From Pseudomonas sp. SORT22 (GTDB lineage Bacteria; Pseudomonadota; Gammaproteobacteria; Pseudomonadales; Pseudomonadaceae): 64,000 nucleotides of DNA. The notes beneath the pieces were generated by a model. The model had not been told where the DNA came from, did no database searches, and was given only the letters and a program-made list of their open reading frames with translations. Below, piece after piece: positions 35,077 through 44,273 of the stretch; position 1 is the first letter of the stretch; each line of letters opens with the position of its first letter. The position numbers and the translations under genes are program-made. The stretch covers positions 2,790,501 to 2,854,500 of the forward strand of contig NZ_CP071007.1 in the NCBI RefSeq assembly GCF_018417635.1, read 5' to 3'.

Positions 35077-36909
35077 ATGAATATGAACGTTGAGCGGAGC
35101 ACCTCGCTGGTGAAACCGTCGGCCGCTGCATCGGTAGTTGCAACGCTGGTGGATCTCGCCCGTCATCATGCCCGGGTACAACCCGATAAACAGTACTTGT
35201 TGTGGCTCGACAAGGGCCGCGAAGAGGGCAAGACCTATACCTTCGCCGAGTTGGATTACGCCGCCAGGGCACTGGCGGTCGAACTTCAACAGCAACTGGC
35301 CCTGAAGGCCGGCGCCGAGCGGCAACCACCGGCGGCGATCATCGCCACGCAACCCGGGCCGCAGTTTGTATTGGCGTTTTTCGCCTGCCTGTATGCCGGC
35401 ATTGCCGCAGTGCCGGTCTACCCGCAGAAAAAAAATGAAAGCAGTGAACGCTTGTGCCGGGTCATCAGCGATGCCGGGGCGCAGTTGCTGATCACTGACC
35501 GGCTGTCGCTGGCGGCGCTGCTCGCGCATGAGGCCATCACCGGCCTGGTGCAGGTGGTCGACGTCGACCAGGCCGACCCCGCGCTTGCCGGGCAATGGCA
35601 GGCGCCGGCCATCGATGCAGGCTCAGTTGCCTTTATCCAGTACACCTCGGGCTCCACCGGCATTCCCAAGGGCGTGGTGGTCACTCACGCCAACCTGATG
35701 AGCAACGAGCAGATGATTGCCGAGTCGCTCAATCACGACCACAACACCGTGTATGTCAGCTGGCTGCCGGTGTTCCACGACCTGGGCCTGATCGGCCTGC
35801 TGCAGGCGTTCTACCTGGGCGTGCGCTGCATCCTTATGTCGCCGCTGGCTTTTGTCGCCAACCCGCTGCGTTGGCTGGAGGCGATTTCCCGTTACCGCGC
35901 AACCACCAGCGGCGCGCCGAACTTTGCCTACGACCTGTGCCTGCAGCGCACCACGCCAGAGCAACGCCAGCAGCTGGACCTGAGCAGCTGGACGGTCGCC
36001 TACAGCGGCGCCGAACCGGTGCGCAAGGGCACCCTCGAACGCTTCGCCGAAGCCTTTGCCGACAGTGGCTTTCGGGCGCAGGCGTATTGCCCTTGCTATG
36101 GCATGGCCGAAAGCACGCTGTTCGTCACCGGCGTGCCGCAAGGCGTCACGCCGCTGACCCTGACCCTGGACAAAGCGCAGCTCAACCTCGACCGCGCGGT
36201 GCTGGTCGACGCACAGCACGCCGGGCCACAGAGCATTCACTTCGTCAGCTCCGGGGTACCGGCGCAAAGCTGCCAGGTACGCGTGGTCGACCCGCAGCGC
36301 TGCGTGGCGCTGGCGGACGATCTGGTCGGTGAAATCTGGGTCAGCAGCCCGAGCGTCAGTGGCGGCTATCGCAACCGCCCGCAACTGTCCCAGGAGGTGC
36401 TGCAGGCAACCCTTGAAGGCGAGCCGCAGCGGCGCTTCCTGCGCACCGGCGACCTGGGCTTCATGCACCAGGGCGAGCTGTTCGTCACCGGCCGGCGCAA
36501 GGATCTGATCATCATCGATGGCAAAAATCACTACCCCCACGACCTTGAACAGACCATCGAAAGCACCCTCGCCGAGCTGAGCATCAGCATCGCCAATGCC
36601 TTTTCCATCGCGGCGTTTTCCGTCGATCGCGACGAGCGCGAGCAACTGGTGGTGGTGATCTCGCTGCACAAGAGCCAGGCGCAGATCTTCTCGGTCGCAC
36701 AGACCAGCCAGGCGATCAGCGCGGCAGTGGCGCGTGCCCATGGTGTGGCCCTGGATGAGCTGTTGTTCGTCAGCAGCCGCTTGCCCTTGACCTCCAGTGG
36801 CAAGTTGCAGCGCGCGCAGTGCCGCAGCCTGTACCTGGACGGGCAGTTGCAGGCGGTGGTCTCGCCGTTCGAGCTCAACCACCAGGGCACCAGGGAGGTG
36901 ACGTCATGA
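35077..36909 (+). CDS. Fatty acyl-AMP ligase (FAAL)
   Basis: A 610-residue adenylate-forming enzyme of the FAAL type, which activates a fatty acid and passes it to a carrier protein instead of CoA. Motif A3 is YTSGSTGIPKGVVVTHANLM; SWLPVFHDLGLIG and YCPCYGMAEST are typical of FAALs; FLRTGDLGF and RRKDLIIIDGKNHYPHDLE mark the hinge; TSSGKLQR carries the C-terminal lysine. The adjacent acyl carrier gene overlaps its stop (ATGA), which makes that carrier the obvious acceptor. This is the loading step of the proposed lipid pathway. Confidence 0.92.
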   Translation: MNMNVERSTSLVKPSAAASVVATLVDLARHHARVQPDKQYLLWLDKGREEGKTYTFAELDYAARALAVELQQQLALKAGAERQPPAAIIATQPGPQFVLAFFACLYAGIAAVPVYPQKKNESSERLCRVISDAGAQLLITDRLSLAALLAHEAITGLVQVVDVDQADPALAGQWQAPAIDAGSVAFIQYTSGSTGIPKGVVVTHANLMSNEQMIAESLNHDHNTVYVSWLPVFHDLGLIGLLQAFYLGVRCILMSPLAFVANPLRWLEAISRYRATTSGAPNFAYDLCLQRTTPEQRQQLDLSSWTVAYSGAEPVRKGTLERFAEAFADSGFRAQAYCPCYGMAESTLFVTGVPQGVTPLTLTLDKAQLNLDRAVLVDAQHAGPQSIHFVSSGVPAQSCQVRVVDPQRCVALADDLVGEIWVSSPSVSGGYRNRPQLSQEVLQATLEGEPQRRFLRTGDLGFMHQGELFVTGRRKDLIIIDGKNHYPHDLEQTIESTLAELSISIANAFSIAAFSVDRDEREQLVVVISLHKSQAQIFSVAQTSQAISAAVARAHGVALDELLFVSSRLPLTSSGKLQRAQCRSLYLDGQLQAVVSPFELNHQGTREVTS

Positions 36910-37154
36910 GCCAGCAACAGATCGCCCAATGGCTGCGCGAACACCTGGCAAGCCTGCTCAAGCTTGACCTGGCCCAGGTCGACAGCGCCCTGGCGTTCGA
37001 TGAGTACGGCGTCGCCTCGCGCGATGCCGTGGGCATGATCGGTGAGCTCGGTGAATGGCTTGAGCGCGAGCTCGATCCTGCCCTGGTCTACGACTACCCG
37101 TCGATCGACGAACTCAGCAACCACCTTTCCACGTTCACGAGGGCTGAACCATGA
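36906..37154 (+). CDS. Acyl carrier protein
   Basis: An 82-residue carrier protein. The phosphopantetheine site reads FDEYGVASRDAV, with Ser38 in place of the DSL context of housekeeping AcpP; such YGVxSRDA sites occur in carriers that partner FAALs. It overlaps the FAAL stop by four bases and the desaturase start by four bases, so all three are made together. It should carry the activated acyl chain for desaturation and condensation. Confidence 0.9.
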   Translation: MSQQQIAQWLREHLASLLKLDLAQVDSALAFDEYGVASRDAVGMIGELGEWLERELDPALVYDYPSIDELSNHLSTFTRAEP

Positions 37155-38056
37155 ACCCAGTACCGCAGCACGGCGCGCGCGTCGATTGCGAGGACGAGTT
37201 TCGCCGCCTGATGACCCGCCCGCGCTTCGCCTGGCCGACCATCATCCTGTTCGTGGTGATCATGCTGGCCTTCATCCTGTCCACGGCGCTGGCGGTCAGC
37301 GACCGCCTGGCCATGGGCTGGGCATTCGTCATCAACACCTTGTGTTCGTACCTGGCCTACACCGTGTTGCACGAAGCGTCCCACGGGCTGATCTGCGCCA
37401 ACCGCTTTGCCAATGACGTCATTGGCCGCCTGGGGTTCCTGCTGGTGACCCTGACGCCGTTCTTGCGCACCTACCGCTTCCTGCACATGGCCCACCACCA
37501 TCACACCAATGATCCGCGCCTGGACCCGGATTATTCCTGCGGTGGCGGCCGCGCCTGGACCCTGCCGCTGCGCTGGCTGATGATGGACAGTGCCTACATC
37601 ACCACCTACTTTCGCAACGGCTCTTATCAGTCCCGGCCGACCGCCGAGAAGGTCGAGTTCTGGCTGGCCTGGCTATTTGCCGTGGCGGTGGTGGTGGCAG
37701 TCTGCCTGATGGGCTGGATCGTACCGTTCCTGGTGCTGTACCTGCTGCCGACCCGGGTCGCGCAATTCTTCCTGGCGATCACCTTCGACTACTTGCCGCA
37801 CTTTCCCCACGCCACCAAGGCGCACGACAACAAGTACCAGGCGACCAACAACCGGGTCGGCATGGACTGGCTGTTCTTCCCGTTGTTCGTCGGCCAGAAC
37901 TATCACCTGTCGCACCACCTGTACCCCGGCGCGCCGTTCTATCGCTACAAGAAAGTCTGGCTGTCGAGAAAGACCCGTCATGAAGCCCAGGCGCCGGCAC
38001 TGGTGCCCGGGCACCGGCTGGCACCGATCAAGCAACCCCTTTCTCTGGCTGAGTAA
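37151..38056 (+). CDS. Membrane fatty acid desaturase/hydroxylase
   Basis: A 301-residue integral membrane di-iron enzyme. Histidine boxes are HEASH (H74-H78), HMAHHHH (H112-H116) and HLSHH (H252-H256), and about four membrane segments flank them (PTIILFVVIMLAFILSTALA near the start). The family introduces double bonds or hydroxyl groups into acyl chains, or hydroxylates carotenoid rings. In this operon the ACP-bound or lipid acyl chain is the likely substrate. It overlaps the ACP stop by four bases. Confidence 0.9.
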   Translation: MNPVPQHGARVDCEDEFRRLMTRPRFAWPTIILFVVIMLAFILSTALAVSDRLAMGWAFVINTLCSYLAYTVLHEASHGLICANRFANDVIGRLGFLLVTLTPFLRTYRFLHMAHHHHTNDPRLDPDYSCGGGRAWTLPLRWLMMDSAYITTYFRNGSYQSRPTAEKVEFWLAWLFAVAVVVAVCLMGWIVPFLVLYLLPTRVAQFFLAITFDYLPHFPHATKAHDNKYQATNNRVGMDWLFFPLFVGQNYHLSHHLYPGAPFYRYKKVWLSRKTRHEAQAPALVPGHRLAPIKQPLSLAE

Positions 38057-38069
38057 CTGAAGGCAGGTG

Positions 38070-39557
38070 ATGGACATGAATCATTCGATTTCCAGTGTTG
38101 CCGACCCGGCCCAGGTGCGCCCTGTGTCCTTGAGTGATCAGCCACAGGCGCCAGCCTCGGCGCTGCAGGCGATTTTCGAGCAACAGACGGCAGCCTTTCT
38201 CGAACAGCCGATGCCCAGCCTTGAGGAGCGCCTGCGCGCGCTGGACGACCTCGAGCAACTGGTGCGCAGCCACATCCCGCAGATCCAGGCGGCGCTGGAC
38301 AAGGACTTCGGCCACCGCTGCGAAGAAGAAACGCTGATGGCCGAGATCGTCGGCAGCCTCAAGGCCTGCACCTACGCCAAGCGTCATCTGAAGCGCTGGA
38401 TGAAACGCCGGCGCTGCGCGGTGGACATCAACTTCAAGCCCGCCCGCGCCTGGGTGATGCCGCAGCCGCTGGGGGTAGTGGGAGTCATGTCGCCGTGGAA
38501 CTACCCGTTTGGCCTGGTGATCAAGCCGCTGATCGCCGCATTGGCCGCCGGCAACCGGGTAATGATCAAGCCCAGCGAAATGGCCCCGGCAGTCGGCCGC
38601 CTGCTGCAGGTGATGCTGGCCAAGGCGTTCAAGCCGTCGCACGTGTGCGTGGTCGAAGGCGACCAGCAACTGGCCCGGCAGTTTACTGAACTTGCCTTCA
38701 ACCACCTGCTGTTTACCGGCAGCACTTCGGTCGGCAAGCAGGTGATGGCGGCCGCGGCGGCCAACCTCACGCCGCTGACCCTGGAGCTGGGCGGCAAGTC
38801 GCCGGTGATCATCGACGAGCACTTCGACATGCGGCGCGCAGTCAAGTCGATCGTGACCGGCAAGCTGCTCAATGCCGGGCAAACCTGTACCGCACCGGAC
38901 TACGTGTTGGTGCCCAAGGCGCGCCAGGCCGAGTTCGTCGAGGCGTTCAGCGCGCAGGTCCGGCACATGTACCCCGACCCGCTGCACAGCCCGGATTACA
39001 CCAGCATCATCAACAGCCGCCACTTCGAGCGCCTGCAGGGTTACTGCGACGATGCCATTGGCCGTGGGGCGCAGCAGCACCCGGTGTACCCGCAGCAGCT
39101 GTCTTGCGCGCAGAGCCGCAGGTTGTTGCCGACGCTGCTGATCGACCCGCCCGAGGATGCGCGGATCATGCAGGACGAGATCTTCGGCCCGCTGCTGATT
39201 GTCGTGCCTTACGAGCAGCTTTCCAGCGCCGTTGGCTACATAAACCAGCGCCCGCGGCCACTGGCCCTGTATGTGTTCACCGACGACCATAACGTCGAGG
39301 ACTACGTGCTCAAAAGCACAGTGGCCGGTGGCGTGACCATCAATGACACGCTGCTGCACTACACCCAGGAATCGCTGCCGTTCGGCGGCGTCGGCAACAG
39401 CGGCTTCGGTGCCTATCACGGCGAACGCGGGTTCCAGGCCTTCAGCCATTTCAAGCCGGTGTTCCGCCAGTCGCGCATCAACTTCCTCGATGCGGTGCGC
39501 GCGCCCTATACCAGCAGTTCACGCTGGTTCCTGAAGAAAATGATCGGGATGGCCTGA
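38070..39557 (+). CDS. Aldehyde dehydrogenase (coniferyl/fatty aldehyde type)
   Basis: About 495 residues. The catalytic Cys273 is in NAGQTCTAPDYV, and the general-base glutamate is in LELGGKSPVI. SPWNYPFGLVIKPLIAALAAGN is the NAD(P)-binding region. The C-terminal half is hydrophobic/basic (SRWFLKKMIG), as in class 3 fatty aldehyde dehydrogenases. It could oxidise a long-chain aldehyde intermediate or by-product. The start may be 38070 or 38076; the AAGGCAGG site supports either. It is 13 bases after the desaturase gene. Confidence 0.9.
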   Translation: MDMNHSISSVADPAQVRPVSLSDQPQAPASALQAIFEQQTAAFLEQPMPSLEERLRALDDLEQLVRSHIPQIQAALDKDFGHRCEEETLMAEIVGSLKACTYAKRHLKRWMKRRRCAVDINFKPARAWVMPQPLGVVGVMSPWNYPFGLVIKPLIAALAAGNRVMIKPSEMAPAVGRLLQVMLAKAFKPSHVCVVEGDQQLARQFTELAFNHLLFTGSTSVGKQVMAAAAANLTPLTLELGGKSPVIIDEHFDMRRAVKSIVTGKLLNAGQTCTAPDYVLVPKARQAEFVEAFSAQVRHMYPDPLHSPDYTSIINSRHFERLQGYCDDAIGRGAQQHPVYPQQLSCAQSRRLLPTLLIDPPEDARIMQDEIFGPLLIVVPYEQLSSAVGYINQRPRPLALYVFTDDHNVEDYVLKSTVAGGVTINDTLLHYTQESLPFGGVGNSGFGAYHGERGFQAFSHFKPVFRQSRINFLDAVRAPYTSSSRWFLKKMIGMA

Positions 39558-39559
39558 CC

Positions 39560-40771
39560 ATGAACGCACCCCTGCACACTTCTAACCCGGCGCGCGTGCC
39601 TGACTGGTACGTTGAGCACATGCGCCCGGCTTGCGAGTTCGTCGCCAGCCTCGACCCGTTCCCGTTCTGCCAGCCGAGCGACCTGAGCGGCTACATCGCC
39701 TTGCACCAGAACGACTACCTGCGCCTGGGCAATCACCCGGCCGTGAGTGCCGCCCGCGCCGGGGCCAATGCCCAGTTGCGCGACGAGTCGTTCATGTCGA
39801 GCATCTTTGGCGGCAGCGCCGATGAGTGCGAGGCGTTCCGCGCGCAGATGGCCCGCTGCATGCGCGCCGACGACGCGATTCTGACCACCTCCGGCTGGGC
39901 CGCCAACGTCGGCCTGCTCGAGGCGATCACGCCGCTGTTCAAGCCGGTGTACATCGACAGGCATGCCCATGCGTCGCTGTATGACGGCATCAAGTTGTCG
40001 CTGGGCAAGAAGATCGTCATCGAACACAACGACACCGACGACCTGTTGCGCCGGCTGGAGAAGAACGGCCCGGGCATCGTCGTCATCGATGCGGTGTACA
40101 GCACCGACGGTTCGATTGGCGACATCCGCCGCTACCTGGAAATCTGCGAAGCCCACGAGTGCCTGCTGGTGCTCGACGAGGCGCATTCCTTCGGCATGTT
40201 CGGCAACGGCGGCGGGCTGGCGGTGGAGCTGGGCCTGGCCGAACGCGTGCACTTTCGCACGGTGAGCCTGAACAAGGCGCTGGGCGGGCACGGCGGGCTG
40301 ATTGCCGGTAATGCCCAAGCCATGCAGCTGGTGCGCGCCGGCTGTCGCTCGGTGATTTTCAGCTCGGCCACCTCCAGCGTCTCGGCGGCGGGGCACCTGG
40401 CTGCGCTGAACATCATCATGCACCAACCCGAGCGCGCCCGGCGCTGCCTGGACAACGCCAGCGAGTTTCGCCGCCAGTTGCAGGAGGCCGGGGTGGCGGT
40501 GGGCGACAGCCAGTGCCAGATCGTCTCGCTGTTTTTCGACGACGAACAGCAAGCCTGCGTGTTCTACGGCAAATTGCAGCAGCGCGGGGTGTTGACCTCG
40601 GTGTTCCTGCAGCCGGCAATCCCGGCGGGCATGGGTGTGGTGCGCTATTCGATCCACTCCCAGCTCAGCGCCGCGGAGCTGGACAAGGCGGTCGCCGCCA
40701 CCCTGCAAACCCTGATGGAAATGGACCTGCTCGATGCACCGCAGGCCAGCGCGCAACAGCGCGAAGGCTGA
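39560..40771 (+). CDS. Alpha-oxoamine synthase (CqsA/LqsA or SPT/BioF-like)
   Basis: A 403-residue PLP enzyme of the alpha-oxoamine synthase family, which condenses an amino acid with an acyl thioester, releasing CO2. The PLP lysine is K239 in SLNKALGGHGG, the cofactor aspartate is in LVLDEAHSFGMFG, and IDAVYSTDGSIGD lies before it. No biotin genes are nearby, so a BioF role is unlikely; neighbours (FAAL, ACP, ketone-reductase-like SDR) argue for a long-chain aminoketone, as made by serine palmitoyltransferase or by the CqsA/LqsA autoinducer synthases. It starts two bases after the aldehyde dehydrogenase stop. Confidence 0.88.
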   Translation: MNAPLHTSNPARVPDWYVEHMRPACEFVASLDPFPFCQPSDLSGYIALHQNDYLRLGNHPAVSAARAGANAQLRDESFMSSIFGGSADECEAFRAQMARCMRADDAILTTSGWAANVGLLEAITPLFKPVYIDRHAHASLYDGIKLSLGKKIVIEHNDTDDLLRRLEKNGPGIVVIDAVYSTDGSIGDIRRYLEICEAHECLLVLDEAHSFGMFGNGGGLAVELGLAERVHFRTVSLNKALGGHGGLIAGNAQAMQLVRAGCRSVIFSSATSSVSAAGHLAALNIIMHQPERARRCLDNASEFRRQLQEAGVAVGDSQCQIVSLFFDDEQQACVFYGKLQQRGVLTSVFLQPAIPAGMGVVRYSIHSQLSAAELDKAVAATLQTLMEMDLLDAPQASAQQREG

Positions 40772-40809
40772 GCGTGTCTGCGCATAACTATAAAAACAAG
40801 GGAGTCATC

Positions 40810-41973
40810 ATGAGCGATAAGAAACAAGGCAAGCTGTCGGTGCATCCGTACATCGGCGGCAGTGCCAGCAACCTGATCCGCAATGTCATCAAGCATGGCG
40901 GCGTCAGCCGCGACAAGCTGGCGACCTTCACCCTGACACTGTGCGGCACGGCGCTGACCTTGCCGCTGCGCCTGGTGGAAACCCTGCGGTTCAACAAGGC
41001 CATCGAGCGCAGCCGCCTGCAGGAAGACCCGATCTTCATCCTCGGCCACTGGCGCAGCGGCACCACCCATTTGCACAACGTCATCAGCCAGGACAAGCGC
41101 CTGGGCTACCTGACCACCCTGCAGGCAATTTTCCCTACCTGCGCGGTGATCCTCAGCCGCCACAAGCTGCTCAAACGCATGGTTGCCAGCCTGCTGCCGG
41201 CGCAGCGGATGATGGACAACATGAAGATCGGCGTCGACCTGCCCCAGGAAGAAGAATTCAGCCTGTCGTGCCTGATGACCACCTCGCACCACTGCAACCA
41301 CTTTCCGCGCACCATCCGCGAAAGTTTCGACAAGTACGTGCTGTTCCAGACCAGCCCCGACGAGGTGGCGAACTGGGAAAAGGTCTACCAGCAGGTGATC
41401 AAGAAGGCCTCGTTCCTGGCCAACGGCAAGCGCCTGGTGCTGAAGAACCCCTACAACACCGCACGGATTCCGACGCTGCTCAAGCTCTATCCCAATGCCA
41501 AGTTCATTCATATTTCGCGCAACCCCTACAACATCTATGTCTCGGCGCTGCATGACTTCGTCAAGGAAGCCGAGGAAATGGCCTTGCAAGAGTTCACCAA
41601 CGAGGACTTTTCCGAGCTCTGCTACAGCCTGTACGGGAAGATCATGAATGCCTATTGGGATGCGCGCGACCTGGTGCCGCCGGGCAACCTGGTCGAGGTG
41701 AGTTACGAGGACTTCGACGAAGACCCGCTCAACGAAGTCAAGCGCATCTACCAGACCCTCGACCTGCCGCTCGAGCCTGCCGTACTCAAGGACATCGAGG
41801 CCTACCTGGCATCGATCGCCGGCTACAAGAAGAACAAATACACCTACAGCGAGCAGCAGGCCCGGGCCATCGAGGCCAACTGGGGCTTTGCCCTGGAAAA
41901 AATGAAATACAGCCTGCCGCCCGACATCGTCGTCGATAACAGCCGCGACTGGTCCTGCGACATGAACTACTGA
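40810..41973 (+). CDS. PAPS-dependent sulfotransferase
   Basis: A 387-residue sulfotransferase of the large family that uses PAPS. The 5'-phosphosulfate loop is LGHWRSGTTHLHN (residues 78-90), and the 3'-phosphate site is HISRNPYNIYVS, with S236 and R237. A GGAG ribosome binding site precedes the ATG at 40810. Its presence beside an APS kinase (44274) means the cluster likely makes its own PAPS. The acceptor is probably a hydroxyl group of the lipid built by the preceding genes; a curacin-type decarboxylative role is less likely because no polyketide synthase or thioesterase fusion is present. Confidence 0.9.
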   Translation: MSDKKQGKLSVHPYIGGSASNLIRNVIKHGGVSRDKLATFTLTLCGTALTLPLRLVETLRFNKAIERSRLQEDPIFILGHWRSGTTHLHNVISQDKRLGYLTTLQAIFPTCAVILSRHKLLKRMVASLLPAQRMMDNMKIGVDLPQEEEFSLSCLMTTSHHCNHFPRTIRESFDKYVLFQTSPDEVANWEKVYQQVIKKASFLANGKRLVLKNPYNTARIPTLLKLYPNAKFIHISRNPYNIYVSALHDFVKEAEEMALQEFTNEDFSELCYSLYGKIMNAYWDARDLVPPGNLVEVSYEDFDEDPLNEVKRIYQTLDLPLEPAVLKDIEAYLASIAGYKKNKYTYSEQQARAIEANWGFALEKMKYSLPPDIVVDNSRDWSCDMNY

Positions 41974-42044
41974 GTGCCCTGGTTCACCCGTCAATGTCCG
42001 CGTGGGCCACAGGCTCACCCCTCTATAGCGCAGGAAGTGTGTTC

Positions 42045-43403
42045 ATGAGCATGGCTGAAGATATCCACCAAACGGTTGCCCAGGGTCAGCAGGACTGGGC
42101 GTTCAGTGTCGGTGTGCAACTGGTGGTCTGGGGGCTGCCGATCGTCGAGTGCTGGAAGTATCGCCTGGGCAAGGTGGTCGGCCACGGCGCGCAAGCGCAG
42201 GGGCAGGCGATCAACGCCTTCCAGCATATGCGTAGCCTGTCGACCCGGGCGTCGAGCAAGTTCGTCAACTCGGCCACCGATTTTCTCTATTCAACCGCGG
42301 TACTGGATTTACACCAGGGCCCGCTGGTACTCACGGCGCCAGATTTCCAGGAGCGCTGGTATGGCCTGCAGGTGCTCGATCCGTACATGGAGACCCTGGC
42401 CAACCTCGGCACCCGCACCTATGGCCGACAACTGCCCAGCGTGGTGATTGCCAACCGTCGCGATCAGCATCGGGTGCCGGCGCAGGCCACGGTGATCTAC
42501 AGCGACAGCGACTTTCTGTATGTGGTCGGGCGCATTGCCGCAGGCGATCATGAAGACCTGAGCGCGGTTAACGCCCTGCAGGACGGCCTGCGCCTGACAC
42601 CGCTGCATGGCGCCGACCACCCGGGCTTTGACCTCGCGCAGGTTACCCCGGGGTCTTGTGCGCCGCTGCGCGCGGGCGATTCCAGTTGCCCGGCGGAGCT
42701 GGCGTTCTTCGAAGAGCTGGGCGCGGTGCTCAAGTTCGTCCCGCCCAGCGCCAGCGAAGGCATGTTGCTCGGGCTGATGGCCGACGTCGGTATCAGCGTT
42801 GAAAACGGCTTCGCCCACCAGAGCCTGGCACCTGCAGTGCGCGAAGGCCTGGCGCGCGCGGTGGTGCAAGCCACGGCGATCCTGCAAGGCAAGGTGTTCG
42901 AGCGCGGCGAGCTGAACAACGGCTGGAAGTTGCCGGGGGCGATCGGTAACTACGGCCATGACTACATCCTGCGGGCGCTGGTGTCGTTGCACGGCATCTG
43001 GGCCAACGTAGCGGAAGAAAGCCTGTACTTCATGGCCTGGACGGATTGCGAAGGCAACCTGCTGCATGGCGACAACCAGTATGAAATCCGCTTTGAAGCC
43101 GGGCAGTTGCCGCCGGTTGAAGCCTTCTGGTCGATCAGCTACTACGACGACCAGGGCCGCCTGACCGACAACCCGCAGGACAAGTACACGGTCAATTCGC
43201 TGTATCACCAGTTGCAGGCCAATGCCGATGGCTCGACCTCGGTGTTCATTGGCAAGGCGCCGGTTGCGCCGCCGTTCGCGGGGAACTGGCTGCCTTCGCA
43301 CAGCGGCTACTTCAACCTCAACCTGCGCTGCTACAACCCGGGGCCAGCCTTGCTCTCGGGCCAGTACCGGGTGGCGCCGATCGTCCGCATACAGGGGCAG
43401 TGA
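42045..43403 (+). CDS. DUF1254/DUF1214 protein
   Basis: A 452-residue protein with an N-terminal DUF1254 domain (WGLPIVECWKYRLGK and the region to about residue 150) and a C-terminal DUF1214 domain (NGWKLPGAIGNYGHDY, YEIRFEAGQLPPVEAFWSIS, RCYNPGPAL). The function of these domains is unknown; they often sit in the envelope, but no signal peptide is visible here. The ATG at 42045 has a GGAAG site. It lies between the sulfotransferase and the SDR and reads straight into the latter, so it belongs to the same operon. Confidence 0.85.
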   Translation: MSMAEDIHQTVAQGQQDWAFSVGVQLVVWGLPIVECWKYRLGKVVGHGAQAQGQAINAFQHMRSLSTRASSKFVNSATDFLYSTAVLDLHQGPLVLTAPDFQERWYGLQVLDPYMETLANLGTRTYGRQLPSVVIANRRDQHRVPAQATVIYSDSDFLYVVGRIAAGDHEDLSAVNALQDGLRLTPLHGADHPGFDLAQVTPGSCAPLRAGDSSCPAELAFFEELGAVLKFVPPSASEGMLLGLMADVGISVENGFAHQSLAPAVREGLARAVVQATAILQGKVFERGELNNGWKLPGAIGNYGHDYILRALVSLHGIWANVAEESLYFMAWTDCEGNLLHGDNQYEIRFEAGQLPPVEAFWSISYYDDQGRLTDNPQDKYTVNSLYHQLQANADGSTSVFIGKAPVAPPFAGNWLPSHSGYFNLNLRCYNPGPALLSGQYRVAPIVRIQGQ

Positions 43404-43408
43404 AGCCG

Positions 43409-44206
43409 ATGAACAAGATCGCATTGATTACCGGCGGCTCATCCGGCCTGGGCCTGGAGCTGGCCGGGCAACTGGCCAGAAAAGGCTATGACGTGCTGCT
43501 GCTGGCCCGCGACGAGGGCCGGCTGCAGGCGGCCAAGGCCAGCCTTGAGGCGCTGAACAGCCGGATCAACGTGCACACCTTCGTCTGTGATGTTGCCGAC
43601 GAACAGGCCATGTGCAGCACCTTTGCCACGATCAGCCGGCGCTTTGAGGCCATCGACTTTCTGATCGTCAACGCGGCGATTGCCACCATCGACCTGCTGG
43701 GCGATTACAAGAGCCTGCAGGAGGTCAACCGCAACCTGAAGATCAACCTGCTCGGCGCGGTGTCGTCCACCTACCTGGGCATCCCCTTGCTGCGCCGCGG
43801 CGCCCATGTGCTGTTCATCTCATCGGGCTTTGGTCTGGTGGGCGCGGCCGGTTATTCGTTGTACGCCGCCTCCAAGGGCGGCCTGAACAACTTTGCCGAT
43901 GCCATCCGCCGCGAGCTGTTACCGCGCCAGGTGCACGTGCACCTGGCCTGCCTGGGCGACCTGGACACGCCGATGTACGCCGGTGAGCTTGAGCATATGC
44001 CGGCCTGGATCAAGGCCAAGATGGGCCGTGGCAAGCCGATGCCCGCAGGCCAGGCGGCCGCGGCGATTCTCAAGGGCTGCTTCAGGCGCCAGTTTCGCAT
44101 CAACCTGTCCAGTGACGTGAAGCTGCTGATCCTAGTGCAGAAGTTGTTACCGCAAAAACTGTCTACCTATGTCATCGACCGGGTGCTGCCGTTCCCGCCG
44201 GTTTGA
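43409..44206 (+). CDS. SDR-family reductase, 3-ketosphinganine-reductase-like
   Basis: A 265-residue short-chain dehydrogenase. The cofactor loop is TGGSSGLGLELA and the catalytic centre is the Ser of FISSGFGLVG with YSLYAASKGG (Tyr-x-x-x-Lys). The wording TGGSSG and the hydrophobic C-terminus (LILVQKLLPQKLSTYVIDRVLPFPPV, by its ends) are like 3-ketodihydrosphingosine reductases. In this operon it would reduce the ketone formed by the alpha-oxoamine synthase to an amino alcohol. A GTG at 43400 is an alternative start; the ATG at 43409 is preferred. Confidence 0.85.
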   Translation: MNKIALITGGSSGLGLELAGQLARKGYDVLLLARDEGRLQAAKASLEALNSRINVHTFVCDVADEQAMCSTFATISRRFEAIDFLIVNAAIATIDLLGDYKSLQEVNRNLKINLLGAVSSTYLGIPLLRRGAHVLFISSGFGLVGAAGYSLYAASKGGLNNFADAIRRELLPRQVHVHLACLGDLDTPMYAGELEHMPAWIKAKMGRGKPMPAGQAAAAILKGCFRRQFRINLSSDVKLLILVQKLLPQKLSTYVIDRVLPFPPV

Positions 44207-44273
44207 ACCGCCGGGCAGCCGATGACACAGCGTGAAGTGGAACTTCAACCGTTATTGCATGAGGTCGATGGAC

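Noticed and set aside
39560..40771. BioF (biotin synthesis) call
   Set aside because: No bioA, bioB, bioC, bioD or bioH gene is near, and the neighbours activate long fatty acids on a dedicated carrier.
40810..41973. Curacin-type decarboxylating sulfotransferase for terminal alkenes
   Set aside because: That chemistry needs a polyketide synthase and a thioesterase fused or adjacent; neither is here, while an alpha-oxoamine synthase and SDR are.
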